DNA of 64,000 bases, taken from NCBI GenBank assembly GCA_027294455.1, contig JAPULZ010000064.1, positions 1-64,000 of the forward strand, read 5' to 3'. A model generated the notes under the pieces. The model saw nothing but the letters and a program-made list of their open reading frames with translations, did not search any database and had not been told where the DNA came from. The position numbers and the translations under genes were made by a program. Origin of the DNA: Gemmatimonadota bacterium. Lineage in GTDB: Bacteria > Gemmatimonadota > Gemmatimonadetes > Gemmatimonadales > GWC2-71-9. Shown here one piece after another: positions 23,937 to 33,800 of the stretch (position 1 is its first letter; every line of letters starts with the position of its first letter).

Positions 23937-25355
23937 ATGCAACTGGACGAATTCCGGCGCCACGCCCACGACCTCGTGGACTGGATGGCCGACTACCTCG
24001 ATCGGGTCGAGGCGCTGCCGGTCCGGCCCCGGGTGACCCCGGGCCGGATCGCCGAGCAACTGCCCGCCGCGGCGCCCGAGTCGGGCGAGGCCATGGACGT
24101 CATTCTCGAGGACTTTCGCAGCATTGTGCTTCCGGGGATGACCCACTGGCAGCACCCACGGTTCTTCGCCTACTTCCAGGCCAACAGCAGCCCACCGTCG
24201 GTCCTCGCCGAGATGTTGACCGCCACGCTCGCGGCGCAGTGCATGAGTTGGGAGACCTCCCCGGCGGCGACCGAGCTGGAGGAGCGCATGATGGTGTGGC
24301 TGCGACAGATGATCGGGCTTCCGGCGGAGTTCGTCGGCTCGATCCAGGACACGGCCAGTACGGCGACGTTGTGCGCCATCGTTGCCGCCCGGGAGCGAGC
24401 CACCGGATTCGCCGGCAGCGAGTCCGGACTTTCAGGTGTGGGCGGGTTGACGGCGTACTGCTCGGCGGAGGCACACGTGTCCGTCGAGAAGGACGTCAAG
24501 ATTGCGGGCATCGGCGTGGCCAACCTGCGCAAGATTCCGGTGGACGACGATCAAGCCATGGTGGCCGCCGAGCTGGATCGTGCCGTCGCGGCGGACGTGG
24601 CCGCCGGTTTGAAACCGGTGTGTGTGGTGGCAGCCCTCGGGACCACTGGCGCAGCGGGATTCGATTCGCTGCGCGACGTTGGGCGCGTGTGCCGCCGTCA
24701 CGACGTGTGGCTGCACGTCGATGCGGCCTGGGCGGGCAGCGCGTTGCTGTTGCCGGAAATGCGGTGGATGATCGACGGTGTGGAACAGGCCGACAGCTTC
24801 GTCTTCAATCCCCACAAGTGGCTCCTCACCAACTTCGATTGCTCCGCGTTCTTCGTGCGAGATCCGGCGACGCTCAGGCGCACGTTCGAGATCCTTCCCG
24901 AGTACATGAAGACGCGGGAAGGACTCACCGTGACCAACTATCGGGATTGGGGCATTCAGCTCGGCCGCCGGTTTCGCGCGCTCAAGCTGTGGTTCGTGAT
25001 CCGCCACTACGGCGTCGAAGGACTCCGCAATACGATTCGCGCGCACATCGAGTGGGCGCAGGAGCTGGCCACCGTCATCGACGATGCGGAGGACTTCGAG
25101 TTGCTGCGACGGCCCGTGTTGAGCCTGCTCTGCTTTCGCTACCGTCCGGCGGGCGTCGCCGACGCCGCGCTCGATGCCCTCAACGAACGACTGCTCCGCG
25201 CGGCCAACGACAGCGGTAGGATCTACGTCACCCACACGCGATTGCGCGGCGTCTATGCGATACGGTTCGTGGTCGGACAGACGGCGACGGAGCGGCGCCA
25301 TGTGCAGGAGGCATGGGAGGTAGTGAGGGAGGTGGCCCGGGGACTGAAGCGGTGA
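23937..25355 (+). CDS. PLP-dependent amino acid decarboxylase (aromatic L-amino acid decarboxylase type)
   Basis: 472 residues, group II decarboxylase fold. Features: DLVDWMADYLDRVEALPVRP at the N-terminus, MTHWQHPRFFAYFQANSSPPS in the substrate region, STATLCAIVAARE, the PLP-contact DVWLHVDAAWAGSALL and the Schiff-base Lys in FNPHKWLLTNFDCS (about 294). This is closest by eye to DOPA/tryptophan/phenylalanine decarboxylases; the true substrate is unknown. ATG 23937 is chosen because GGAAAGAG (23924-23931) is an ideal ribosome binding site for it. An in-frame TTG at 23922 overlaps that site and would only add five residues. It converges with the SUMF1 gene. Confidence 0.9.
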   Translation: MQLDEFRRHAHDLVDWMADYLDRVEALPVRPRVTPGRIAEQLPAAAPESGEAMDVILEDFRSIVLPGMTHWQHPRFFAYFQANSSPPSVLAEMLTATLAAQCMSWETSPAATELEERMMVWLRQMIGLPAEFVGSIQDTASTATLCAIVAARERATGFAGSESGLSGVGGLTAYCSAEAHVSVEKDVKIAGIGVANLRKIPVDDDQAMVAAELDRAVAADVAAGLKPVCVVAALGTTGAAGFDSLRDVGRVCRRHDVWLHVDAAWAGSALLLPEMRWMIDGVEQADSFVFNPHKWLLTNFDCSAFFVRDPATLRRTFEILPEYMKTREGLTVTNYRDWGIQLGRRFRALKLWFVIRHYGVEGLRNTIRAHIEWAQELATVIDDAEDFELLRRPVLSLLCFRYRPAGVADAALDALNERLLRAANDSGRIYVTHTRLRGVYAIRFVVGQTATERRHVQEAWEVVREVARGLKR

Positions 25356-25390
25356 TGGGGGTGAACGGGCGCCCTTCTGGTCCGCCCCCT

Positions 25391-26953
25391 TTACCTGGCG
25401 GTCCTCACGAACCGATACCCATGCCCCGCCTGCCGTGAATTATTCGGATATGCGGCGAACTCCCGATCCGAGATACGGAGATTGACCTCTGGGCTGTTCC
25501 AGCCGCCGCCCCGGAACCCAGTCCCGATGGCGCCGATGATTTGTGTCGAGCTGCCGGTGCCGCTGGCCCCAGGCCAGTGTGACATTTCGCTGCCGGCCGC
25601 GTTGCCGTTTGCACCAACGTGGCCGTCACCATGCCGGCCGTCGAATCGCCGGCCGACGGGATGTCCCACGGTGACCACACGCTCCGCGAGGTTACCGGAG
25701 AGATCCATGACGCCGTAGAACGACGCGCCCGATTCTTGCTTCGTGGCCCCGGGTGTGCGGAAGGCCGCGGCGCGCAGCGGGCCCCTGAGACACGACCAGC
25801 AGTCCTCTCCGCTGCCACTCGTCACCGCGTATGCGGCATTGCCGGCTTGCGTCCCGGCATTGCCGATCCGTTCCTGCGGCGTGTTGATTTGAACGAGCGC
25901 GTATCGTTCTCTGTGAATGCGCGTCGTGCCCCACGCGAACTCTCCCGCCGTGGCAGGAGCGGAACCGCGGCCCGACTTCTCGAACTCCCACTCGGTCATC
26001 GGTCGCAGGCCGGCCCAATCGGCGAAGGCGGCAGCGTCCATCCACGAAAGGTTGTCCGCCGGACGATCGGGAACGGACGCCACGAACGGGGCGTGCGTCG
26101 TGATCGTGTAACGGTTTCGCCCGGGACGGAGATGGCGCTGCGCGTTGGCGGGATTGCGGCTGCGCAACTGGGCCGGGTCGAGTGAACCCAAAAACGCTGC
26201 GTACAAGCCCTGGGTGAGCTCGTATTTCATGACGAAGAACGCGGCGTGTCCCTTGGGAAAGGCGGCCGGCAAGGTCACCGGCGTGTTCTCGTCGAAGTCG
26301 TCGGGGAACGACTCGTGCATGCCGTACCCGTTGTTGCTGTTGGCTCCTCCCGGCGCCCGGCCTCCCAAGACGACCGCGTCCTCGCTTTCGACCCGGAACG
26401 GCTCCGCGCCGTCGGTTTGGTGGAAGTGGCCGCGGACTTCTCCCCGCTCGCCATCGCCGACCACGAAGGGGCCGGCGGGCACGTAGACCATCTCCACGCC
26501 CACGACCATGATGGCGACGTCGCTGCCATCGCCGACGCCGTCTTGGGCATAGCTCCACTGCACCCGAGCGTCTCGCCAACGCACGGGTCCCTCCCCGGCG
26601 TCGGTTCGGTAAAGGAACACGCCGCGCCCGTCGGCCGACGGCTCCACGGTAGCCGCGATGCCGCCGTCCCGGCGCACCTCGGCGTCACGGGGTGCCGTGG
26701 ACAAGGTGGCATGCCGCCACGGACCGTCGGTGCGATACTTTACGATGACCCAGGCCGCGTCCCAGTTGTCGTCGGTGCGGAACGAATGGCTCCACTGCAC
26801 GTCGAATTCCACGGCAACGGATCCGCCTTCGAGTGGTCCGGCCAGTCTGGCGCGACTGATTCTTGCATGCTCGGTCCTCGTACATTGGCCGAGCGCAAGC
26901 GGCAGCATGCCGGCCAACGCAATCTTGCGAAGGAGAACTGGCTTCATTGGCAT
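25391..26953 (-). CDS. SUMF1/formylglycine-enzyme-fold protein lacking the FGE cysteine motif
   Basis: 520 residues. A hydrophobic N-terminus (KIALAGMLPLALGQC) suggests export, with Cys as a weak lipobox candidate. A beta-rich domain of about 125 residues (FDVQWSHSFRTDDNWDAAWVIVKY) comes before the SUMF1 fold: MVYVPAGPFVVGDG, KYELTQGLYAAFLG, PADNLSWMDAAAFADWAGLRPMTEWEFEKSGRG and GVMDLSGNLAERV. It ends GTGFRGGGWNSPEVNLRISDRE with a terminal GHGYRFVRTAR. In copper-dependent formylglycine enzymes the RGGSW-x-C region carries a catalytic Cys; here it reads GGGWNS. A role in protein-protein or surface functions, as in GldJ/GldK-type relatives, is more likely than sulfatase activation. Confidence 0.78.
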   Translation of the reverse strand: MPMKPVLLRKIALAGMLPLALGQCTRTEHARISRARLAGPLEGGSVAVEFDVQWSHSFRTDDNWDAAWVIVKYRTDGPWRHATLSTAPRDAEVRRDGGIAATVEPSADGRGVFLYRTDAGEGPVRWRDARVQWSYAQDGVGDGSDVAIMVVGVEMVYVPAGPFVVGDGERGEVRGHFHQTDGAEPFRVESEDAVVLGGRAPGGANSNNGYGMHESFPDDFDENTPVTLPAAFPKGHAAFFVMKYELTQGLYAAFLGSLDPAQLRSRNPANAQRHLRPGRNRYTITTHAPFVASVPDRPADNLSWMDAAAFADWAGLRPMTEWEFEKSGRGSAPATAGEFAWGTTRIHRERYALVQINTPQERIGNAGTQAGNAAYAVTSGSGEDCWSCLRGPLRAAAFRTPGATKQESGASFYGVMDLSGNLAERVVTVGHPVGRRFDGRHGDGHVGANGNAAGSEMSHWPGASGTGSSTQIIGAIGTGFRGGGWNSPEVNLRISDREFAAYPNNSRQAGHGYRFVRTAR

Positions 26954-27008
26954 CTGTGCACGAGTTTTGTAGCGAGGGGTGTACCGTGGCCCGAGTTCGC
27001 CGTCCGGC

Positions 27009-27014
27009 TATATT
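27009..27014 (+). promoter_or_regulatory. -10-like box directly before the GNAT gene
   Basis: GGC-TATATT, 6 bp before ATG 27021, with no ribosome binding site between. No clear -35 was found at 16-18 bp. It has the same layout as the box before the 27599-27991 gene. Confidence 0.5.
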
Positions 27015-27020
27015 TCCCGA

Positions 27021-27545
27021 ATGGAGGCAAAAAACCTAGGTCCGGAACCCGCGTGCCATACCCGGTTGCTCCACCCGCACGATGTCCGTGCTGTACAGTC
27101 GCTGTTCGAGCGGGCATCGGACTATTTCGAACTCACGACGGGGGTGCCGCCGGCGCGAGATGAAGCGACGCGGGCGTTCGTCGCGGGCCCACCGACCAAA
27201 AGCGTGGACGACAAGCGCATGATCGGGGCGTTCGATGCGCATGATGAATTGATCGGCGTGATCGACGCCCTGGCGGATTTTCCCGAGCAAGGTGACTGGA
27301 CGATGGGATTGCTCTTGCTGGATCCGAAGCGGCGCGACGCCGGCTTGGGGACGGCTCTCCTGGGCGAATACGAAGCTTGGGCCGCCGGGCAGGGTGCCAC
27401 GCGCCTGCATACCGCTGTGGTGTCGAATCACCTCCGCGGCATCCAATTCCTCGAAGCCCGGGGATATGCACGGCAACGCTCGGTGGACGACTACAATGCC
27501 GGGGGCAAGACGGCGACGGTGGTGTTTCTCGCCAAGGATCTGTAG
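27021..27545 (+). CDS. GNAT family N-acetyltransferase
   Basis: 174 residues. Conserved acetyl-CoA site: the VIDALADFP strand, MGLLLLDPKRRDAGLGTALLGEYEAWA with the R/Q-x-x-G-x-G/A pattern as RRDAGLG, and VVSNHLRGIQFLEARGYARQRS as the final alpha/beta element. The acceptor is unknown. The start is ATG 27021; an upstream in-frame Met at 26979 would remove the -10-like box from its natural place and adds no conserved sequence. It converges with a small membrane-protein gene, and its stop codon lies inside a palindromic repeat. Confidence 0.85.
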   Translation: MEAKNLGPEPACHTRLLHPHDVRAVQSLFERASDYFELTTGVPPARDEATRAFVAGPPTKSVDDKRMIGAFDAHDELIGVIDALADFPEQGDWTMGLLLLDPKRRDAGLGTALLGEYEAWAAGQGATRLHTAVVSNHLRGIQFLEARGYARQRSVDDYNAGGKTATVVFLAKDL

Positions 27546-27570
27546 GGGCGTGGCATACCTCGCCCCTACA
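27541..27570. repeat. Intergenic palindrome (REP-like, copy 2) at the end of the GNAT gene
   Basis: TGTAGGGGCG, 10-nt spacer TGGCATACCT, CGCCCCTACA: perfect 10-bp arms. It lies between two convergent genes and includes the GNAT stop codon. It may act as a bidirectional terminator hairpin, and its core resembles the palindrome at 21787-21807. Confidence 0.75.
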
Positions 27571-27598
27571 TAGGCACGCCTCCGTACCACCGACGAGG

Positions 27599-27991
27599 TT
27601 ACCGGCCCGGCGGGCCATGGCGTATTTTCCCCTGTTCTTGCTTCAGTTCGTGCCGAGCGGCATGGCGGCGGAGCATGGCAGCGGAGTATGCGCCGATGAG
27701 GGCCGGGACGAATGCCAAATAGGTGAGATAGATGCTTTCCGGACGTCGCACATCGCCGTAGCCCAATTCCAGGGCCAGCGTGTTGGCGAGTGGCACGCCC
27801 ATGCCGACGAGCAGGGCCCAGAGCCAAGCCTTACGTGGATACGTGAGACTCAATAAGAAGGAAAAGATGACGATGAGGATCGGGGCAATCTGCGCCGACC
27901 GGGCTAAGAGATCGACGATCCCCGAAACGCCGCCCAGCACCAGGGCCACGATGACGACGCTTTTCTTGGGAGACGAAGGGTTGCGGTCCAT
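27599..27991 (-). CDS. Small four-helix inner-membrane protein
   Basis: 130 residues, not assigned to a named family. Four hydrophobic helices are visible: VVIVALVLGGVSGIVDLL, APILIVIFSFLLSLT, AWLWALLVGMGVPLANTLAL and IYLTYLAFVPALIGAYSAAML. A basic tail follows (RRHAARHELKQEQGKIRH). The ATG at 27989-27991 has TATATT 7 bp upstream and no ribosome binding site. It is divergent from the MTHFR-like gene with 18 bp between start codons. Confidence 0.7.
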   Translation of the reverse strand: MDRNPSSPKKSVVIVALVLGGVSGIVDLLARSAQIAPILIVIFSFLLSLTYPRKAWLWALLVGMGVPLANTLALELGYGDVRRPESIYLTYLAFVPALIGAYSAAMLRRHAARHELKQEQGKIRHGPPGR

Positions 27992-27998
27992 GGCCGGA

Positions 27999-28004
27999 AA
28001 TATA
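27999..28004 (-). promoter_or_regulatory. -10-like box before the four-helix membrane protein
   Basis: On the minus strand GGC-TATATT ends 7 bp before the ATG at 27991. It lies in the 18-bp gap between two divergent start codons (GGAAATATAGCC on the plus strand), so the same AT-rich patch may serve both directions. Confidence 0.5.
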
Positions 28005-28009
28005 GCCTG

Positions 28010-28891
28010 ATGTCAACCACCGACTCCCCACGCACCAGTTCGCTCCTCGGCCGACTCAGGGAAGACAGGCCGCTAGTGACCGTCGAGTTGCGTGCGCCGC
28101 GCAGCGGGCTGTCCTACGCCGACAGCGTCGACGTGTGGATCGACATGTATCACTCGATCCAGCGACTCGCACGCCGCGACACATATCTCTTTCTGACCGA
28201 CAATGCCGTCGGCGCCTCTGAAGAAGAGAACCTGAATCATTTGACGGCCAACCTCGCCGCCGATGTTCCGCTGGCGCGCATGGCGCCGTTCCTCACGTGC
28301 AAGCACACGCTGGAATACTGTCTCATGTACGCCAAGCGCGCGGCCTCCAGGGGATTCGAGGCCCTGGTCGTGCTGGGCGGGGACCAATCCGTGGGGTTGC
28401 CCCGATGCGTGCCGCATGCCAGCGAGCTGCGCCAGTCGATTCGCGAGCAGGTTCCTTCGCTCACGTTGGGGGGGTGGGCCAATCCGCACAAGGACCCGGT
28501 GGAGCAGGTGGGTTACATCAACCAGGAGAGCTTCACGGCCGAGTACCTGCTCACGCAGGTCGTCTCGCACCACAGTATTAGCCATGTCGAGGGTTTTCTG
28601 GAAGAGAGCCGCCGCCGCGGGGTGAGCAGTCCTGCGGTCTTTGGCGTGTTTTTCTACCGCAGTGCGAATCCCACGACGCTTGCGCGACTGGGCGAGTTCT
28701 TCCCGGTGCCGGCCGAGGAGTTGACCAGGGAGTTCGAGACTGGTGCTTCCGCCGAGGAGATCTGCGTACGCACGATCAAGGCGTTGCGGGATGTTGGCGC
28801 CGACAAGATCTATTTGAGCAATCTGGGATTCAAGGGCGTCGAGCGTCGCTACGGCCGGATCATGACCGCGTTAGGGAACGGCTGGGCTTGA
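28010..28891 (+). CDS. Stand-alone MTHFR-like TIM-barrel protein
   Basis: 293 residues. The layout follows methylenetetrahydrofolate reductase: the barrel-start strand VTVELRAP where MTHFR has the S-x-E-x-x-P motif, APFLTCKHTLEYCLMYAKRAASRGFEALVVLGGD like the P-x-L-T-C and R-G-D segments, and AEYLLTQVVSHHSISHVEGFLEESRRRGVSSPAVFGVFF. A C-terminal FPVPAEELTREF plus GADKIYLSNLGF completes it. Several residues differ from bona fide MetF, so it may reduce methylene-folate or act on another folate or pterin compound. It lies tail to tail with the homocysteine methyltransferase/MTHFR gene, which supports a one-carbon role. The ATG 28010 has no ribosome binding site. Confidence 0.65.
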   Translation: MSTTDSPRTSSLLGRLREDRPLVTVELRAPRSGLSYADSVDVWIDMYHSIQRLARRDTYLFLTDNAVGASEEENLNHLTANLAADVPLARMAPFLTCKHTLEYCLMYAKRAASRGFEALVVLGGDQSVGLPRCVPHASELRQSIREQVPSLTLGGWANPHKDPVEQVGYINQESFTAEYLLTQVVSHHSISHVEGFLEESRRRGVSSPAVFGVFFYRSANPTTLARLGEFFPVPAEELTREFETGASAEEICVRTIKALRDVGADKIYLSNLGFKGVERRYGRIMTALGNGWA

Positions 28892-28905
28892 TGCGCAGGG
28901 TGCCG

Positions 28906-28926
28906 GCAGCGCCCTCCGCGCGCTGC
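28906..28926. terminator. Hairpin between convergent one-carbon genes
   Basis: GCAGCGC / GCGCTGC, 7-bp arms with a 7-nt loop, 15 bp after the MTHFR-like gene stop. There is no U-run. The rest of the 123-bp convergent spacer shows nothing else. Confidence 0.4.
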
Positions 28927-29014
28927 GGTTTGTACACGCCCCGTCTCGCGTTGTAAAGGCCACCGAACCAACGCGTGCGGAGGGAACCTACGTGTATGCG
29001 TAGCCGCACGGGCG

Positions 29015-30859
29015 CTACAGCAATTCGAGCAGCTGAAGCACCAGATCCACCTTGCCGGCGGGCGTCGCGATGTGGACGCCCTGCACGGTACCGGCCACGG
29101 CGTCGAACATTTCCTTGGCGATCTTGACACCTTCGGCGGCGGCGGACTCCGGACCGCGACTTTGCGCCTTGCTCATCCGGCGAATGACCTCCTGGGGGAC
29201 ATGTACGCCGGGTACCTCGTTGGCGAGGAACTCGGCGTTTCGCAGCGAGGCGAAGGGCCAGATGCCCGCAACGATGGGGATGGGCCACTCACGGGTCTGT
29301 GCGAGAAAGGCCTCCAGCCGCCCCGGGTCGAACACGGGCTGGGTCACCACGAAGTCGGCGCCTGCCTCGATCTTCCAACCGAAGCGCTTCACTTCCCGGT
29401 CGAGATGCACGGCGCCCTGATTCGCGGCAACCCCCATGACGTACCGCGTCGGCTCTCCGATGGGATTGCCGCCAGGATCCAGGCCGTGGTTGAGACGATT
29501 CACCACGTTGGCCAGGCCGATGCTGTCGATGTCGAACACGGCGGTGGCATCCGGGTAGGGGCCCGTGGTTGGAGGATCGCCGCTCACGATCAAGATGTTG
29601 CGCAGTCCCGAGGCCGCGGCGCCGAGCAGGTCGCTCATCATGCCGAGCATGTTTCGGTCGCGGCACGTGTAGTGCATCAGGGTTTCTACGCCGACTTCGC
29701 GCTCGATGATGATAGCGGCGGTAATGATGCCCATGCGGCTATGCTGACGGGGACTGTCGAGGAGGGTCACGGCATCAACCCCCGCCTCCTCGAGCGCCCG
29801 GGCCTGGGCGATCATCGTGTCGCTCTGCCAGCCGGAGGCAGGGAGGATCTCGACGCTGGTGACGAACTCGCCGGCGGCGAGCTTCTTGCCGAAGTTCGAC
29901 CGCTGGCCGAGAGGAACCGCCGACACCGCCGTATCGTTGCTCGCAGCGATTTGCTGGATCTGTCCGTGAGACGTGCGGGGCTGCAAGCTCGCCACGTGAT
30001 CCCGGATCAGTTTGATGTGCTCGGGCGTGGTGCCGCAGCATCCTCCGACGAACCGCGCGCCGGCGTCAATGAGGCGCCGCGCATACTGGGCCAGGTACTC
30101 GGGGCTGGCCAGATAGATCTTCCGGTCGCCGACCGCTCGGGGAATGCCCGCGTTCGGTGACGCGGACAGGGGGCGATCGGTGGTGTCAGCGATCCGCTCG
30201 ATGGCATCGAGCATTGTTGCGGGGCCCACCGAACAGTTGAATCCAACCACGTCGGCACCCCATTCCGTCACGGTCTTCCCAATGGTCTCCACCGCGGTGC
30301 CGTACGACGTGTTGCCGTCTTCGCCGATCGTCATCTGGGCGATGATCGGCAAGTCGGTCAATCCGCGGACGGCCTCGAAGGCTGCGTGCAGCTCGTCGAT
30401 ATCGCTGAAGGTCTCCAGCACGAAGCCGTCCACACCGCCCTCCAGCAAGCCGGTAGTCTGGCGTCGAAAGAAATCGATAGCCTCCTGACGGGCCGTAGGC
30501 CCGAACGGCTCGATCCTAATGCCCAGGGGGCCGATCGCCCCCACGACGCTCGCCCGCCCGTTGGCCGCCTTTTGAGCCAGCACGACCGCAGCGGCGTTGA
30601 TCGCCTCGGTTTTGTCCTCGAGGGCGTAGCTGGATAGCTTGATGGGGTTAGCGCCGAAGGTATTGGTCTCGAGTATCTCCGCACCGCTCTCCACGTACTC
30701 GGCGTGCACACGTTCGATCAACTCCGGTTGTGTGAGATTCAACTCGTCGTAACACACGTTGACGAACACGCCACGGTTGTAGAGCATGGTGCCCATGGCG
30801 CCGTCCATGACGTGCACGCGGCCGTCGGCGATGAGGTCGCCGAGTGTGGGATTGGTCAC
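29015..30859 (-). CDS. Bifunctional homocysteine S-methyltransferase / methylenetetrahydrofolate reductase
   Basis: 614 residues. The N-terminal Hcy-binding barrel (about 1-300) has [13 protein letters not shown] and the zinc ligands in GFNCSVGP and [10 protein letters not shown]. The C-terminal MTHFR barrel (about 325-614) has EILPASGW, the [11 protein letters not shown] flavin-site loop, [18 protein letters not shown] and [18 protein letters not shown]. The two halves can make methyl-folate and methylate homocysteine, as in YitJ-type proteins. The start GTG (30857-30859) overlaps the metH stop as GTGA. It is cotranscribed with metH and thus presumably under its SAM riboswitch. Confidence 0.92.
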   Translation of the reverse strand: MTNPTLGDLIADGRVHVMDGAMGTMLYNRGVFVNVCYDELNLTQPELIERVHAEYVESGAEILETNTFGANPIKLSSYALEDKTEAINAAAVVLAQKAANGRASVVGAIGPLGIRIEPFGPTARQEAIDFFRRQTTGLLEGGVDGFVLETFSDIDELHAAFEAVRGLTDLPIIAQMTIGEDGNTSYGTAVETIGKTVTEWGADVVGFNCSVGPATMLDAIERIADTTDRPLSASPNAGIPRAVGDRKIYLASPEYLAQYARRLIDAGARFVGGCCGTTPEHIKLIRDHVASLQPRTSHGQIQQIAASNDTAVSAVPLGQRSNFGKKLAAGEFVTSVEILPASGWQSDTMIAQARALEEAGVDAVTLLDSPRQHSRMGIITAAIIIEREVGVETLMHYTCRDRNMLGMMSDLLGAAASGLRNILIVSGDPPTTGPYPDATAVFDIDSIGLANVVNRLNHGLDPGGNPIGEPTRYVMGVAANQGAVHLDREVKRFGWKIEAGADFVVTQPVFDPGRLEAFLAQTREWPIPIVAGIWPFASLRNAEFLANEVPGVHVPQEVIRRMSKAQSRGPESAAAEGVKIAKEMFDAVAGTVQGVHIATPAGKVDLVLQLLELL

Positions 30860-33800
30860 GAGCGGGCTCCGTTCGGGTCGTATGCCAGGTTCGGCGAGAG
30901 CCATCGCTCCATCTCGCGGGGATCCATGTCCTTGCGCAGAGCGTAGTCTTCGAGCTGGTCTCGCTCGATCTTGCCGAGCCCGAAGTAGAACGCCTCCGGG
31001 TGCGCGAAGTACCACCCACTCACCGACGCGGCGGGGAACATCGCAAAGTTTTCCGTGAGGTGGGCACCGACGGCCGTTTCCGCGTCGAGCAAGGCGAACA
31101 GCGTGTGCTTCTCGGTGTGGTCGGGACAGGCCGGATAGCCCGGGGCCGGGCGGATGCCCCGGTAACTTTCATCAACCAGATTATCGTTGGACAATTGCTC
31201 ATCCGCAGCGTATCCCCAAAATTCCTTGCGCACGCGCTCGTGCATCCGCTCCGCTAGGGCCTCGGCGAGGCGGTCGGCGAGCGCCTTCGCCAGGATGCTG
31301 TTGTAGTCGTCGAGCTCCTCCTCGAACCGCGCCGTGAGCGTCTCGAGTCCGATGCCGGCCGTGACCACGAAGGCGCCGACGTAATCGGCGATGCCCGAAG
31401 GTTTCGGCGCGACGAAATCCGCCAAGCAGAGGTTCGGCCGGCCAGGCGGTTTTTGCATCTGCTGCCGGAGCGCGCGAATCACGGTGCGGACCTCGCTGCG
31501 GGTTTCGTCCGTGTACAGCTCGATATCGTCGCCGACGGCATTGGCCGGGTACAGGCCGATGGCGGCGTGGGCGGTGAGCAGTTTCTCGCGGACGATCTGT
31601 TGCAGCAAGCGGTTGGCGTCGTCGAACAGTGTCCTTGCCTGCTCGCCGACCGTCGGATCGTCGAAGATCGCGGGGTACTTCCCGCGCAGCTCCCAGGTCC
31701 TGAAGAACGGGGTCCAGTCGATGCGCGATGCCAGCTCGTCGAGGGGATACTCCGTGAACACTTTGGTCCCCAACAGCGCTGGTTTCGGCGGTGCGTACTG
31801 ATGCCAATCGATGGAGAACCGGCGTTGCCGTGCCTCGGCGATCGGCAGCATCGTGGTCTTGGCCTGCCGATCTCCATACGATTCGCGCATCTGCGCGTAT
31901 TCCGCTCGGTGCTTCTGGATGAACGAATCGCGCCGTTCTTCGCTCAGGAGGCTGGCGACGACGCCTACGCTGCGCGAGGCGTCGAGAACGTGAATCGTGG
32001 ATCCGTGGTACTGCCCCTCGATCTTGACGGCGGTATGAACCTTTGACGTGGTGGCACCCCCGATGAGCAGGGGAACGGTGAACTCCAGGCGCTCGAGCTC
32101 CCGTGCCACGTGCACCATCTCGTCGAGTGACGGGGTGATGAGCCCGCTCAGCCCGATGATGTCGACCTTCTCGTCCCGCGCCGTTTGCAGAATCCGCTCG
32201 CTCGGCACCATCACGCCGAGGTCGATGACTTCGTAGTTGTTACATTGGAGCACGACGCCGACGATGTTCTTACCGATGTCGTGCACGTCTCCCTTGACCG
32301 TCGCCATCAAGATCTTGCCGTTGGACCGCGGCTCGTCACCTCCGGACTGCACACGCTCCGCGTCGATGAACGGGAGCAAATACGCCACCGATTTCTTCAT
32401 CACACGGGCGCTCTTGACCACCTGCGGCAGAAACATCTTTCCCGAGCCAAAGAGATCACCGACGATGTTCATGCCGTCCATGAGCGGGCCCTCGATCACC
32501 TGAATTGCCCGCTCGAAACGCCGCCGGGTCTCTTCGGTGTCTTCCTCGATGTAATCGAGAATGCCATGTACCAAGGCATGCGCGAGTCGCTCCTCGACCG
32601 GCTGCTTGCGCCAGGCGAGGTCTCGTTCCTGGGTTTTCGACGTTCCCTTGTACTGATCGGCGAGAGCGGTGAGGCGTTCGGTGGCATCGTCCGCACGGTT
32701 GAGGAGCACGTCCTCCACGGCAGCGAGTAGCGCCGTCGGGATGTCGTCGTACACCGCGAGCGACCCCGCATTGACGATGCCCATGTCCATCCCGGCATGA
32801 ATCGCATGATACAGAAACGCCGAATGCATGGCGTCGCGGATGGGATTGCTGCCGCGGAAGGAGAACGACACGTTGCTGACGCCGCCGCTCACGAGCACAT
32901 GGGGCAACGTCTCCTTGATGATGCGACTCGATTCGATGAAGTCGACCGCGTAATTGTTGTGCTCCTCGATGCCCGTGGCCACGGCGAAGATGTTGGGATC
33001 GAAGACGATGTCTTCCGGTGGGAATCCGACGTCCTCGGTGAGAATGCGGTAGGCGCGCGTGCAGATTTTCACCTTGCGCTCGACGGTGTCGGCCTGGCCC
33101 TCCTCATCGAACGCCATGACCACCACCGCGGCGCCATATCGCCGCACGAGCCGCGCCTTTTCCTTGAACGCTTCCGGCCCCTCCTTGAGGCTGATGGAGT
33201 TCACCACGCCTTTGCCCTGCACGCACTTGAGTCCCGCCTCGATCACATCCCACTTCGATGAGTCGATCATGATCGGCACACGGCCGATGTCGGGCTCGGC
33301 GGCGATGAGATGCAAGAACTTCACCATGGCGGCTTGGGAGTCGAGCAATCCCTCGTCCATGTTGACGTCGATTATCTGCGCTCCATTGGAGACCTGCTGG
33401 CGGGCGACATCAAGAGCGGTTTCGAAGTCGCCGTCCTTGATCAGCGCTGCGAACCGGGCCGACCCGGTCACGTTGGTGCGCTCACCCACGTTCACGAACA
33501 GCGAGTCCGGACCGATGTTGAGCGGCTCGAGGCCACTCAAGCGGCATCGTGTCTCAACCGACGGGACCGGTCTGGGAGGCACGTGGGCTACAGCGTCGGC
33601 GATGGCTTGGATGTGCGCTGGCGTGGTTCCGCAACACCCGCCGACGATGTTGACGAATCCGCTCTCGGCGAAGTCACGGACGATCGACGCCATATGCTCC
33701 GGCGTCTCATCGTACTGTCCGAACTCGTTCGGGAGGCCGGCGTTGGGGTGACAGCTCACCAGCGTATCGGCGACGGTGGCGATTTCCTCGAGGTGCGGGC

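Noticed and set aside
23720-25219. 499-codon plus-strand frame beginning in the decarboxylase leader
   Set aside because: Arg/Gly-rich out-of-frame reading of the decarboxylase gene.
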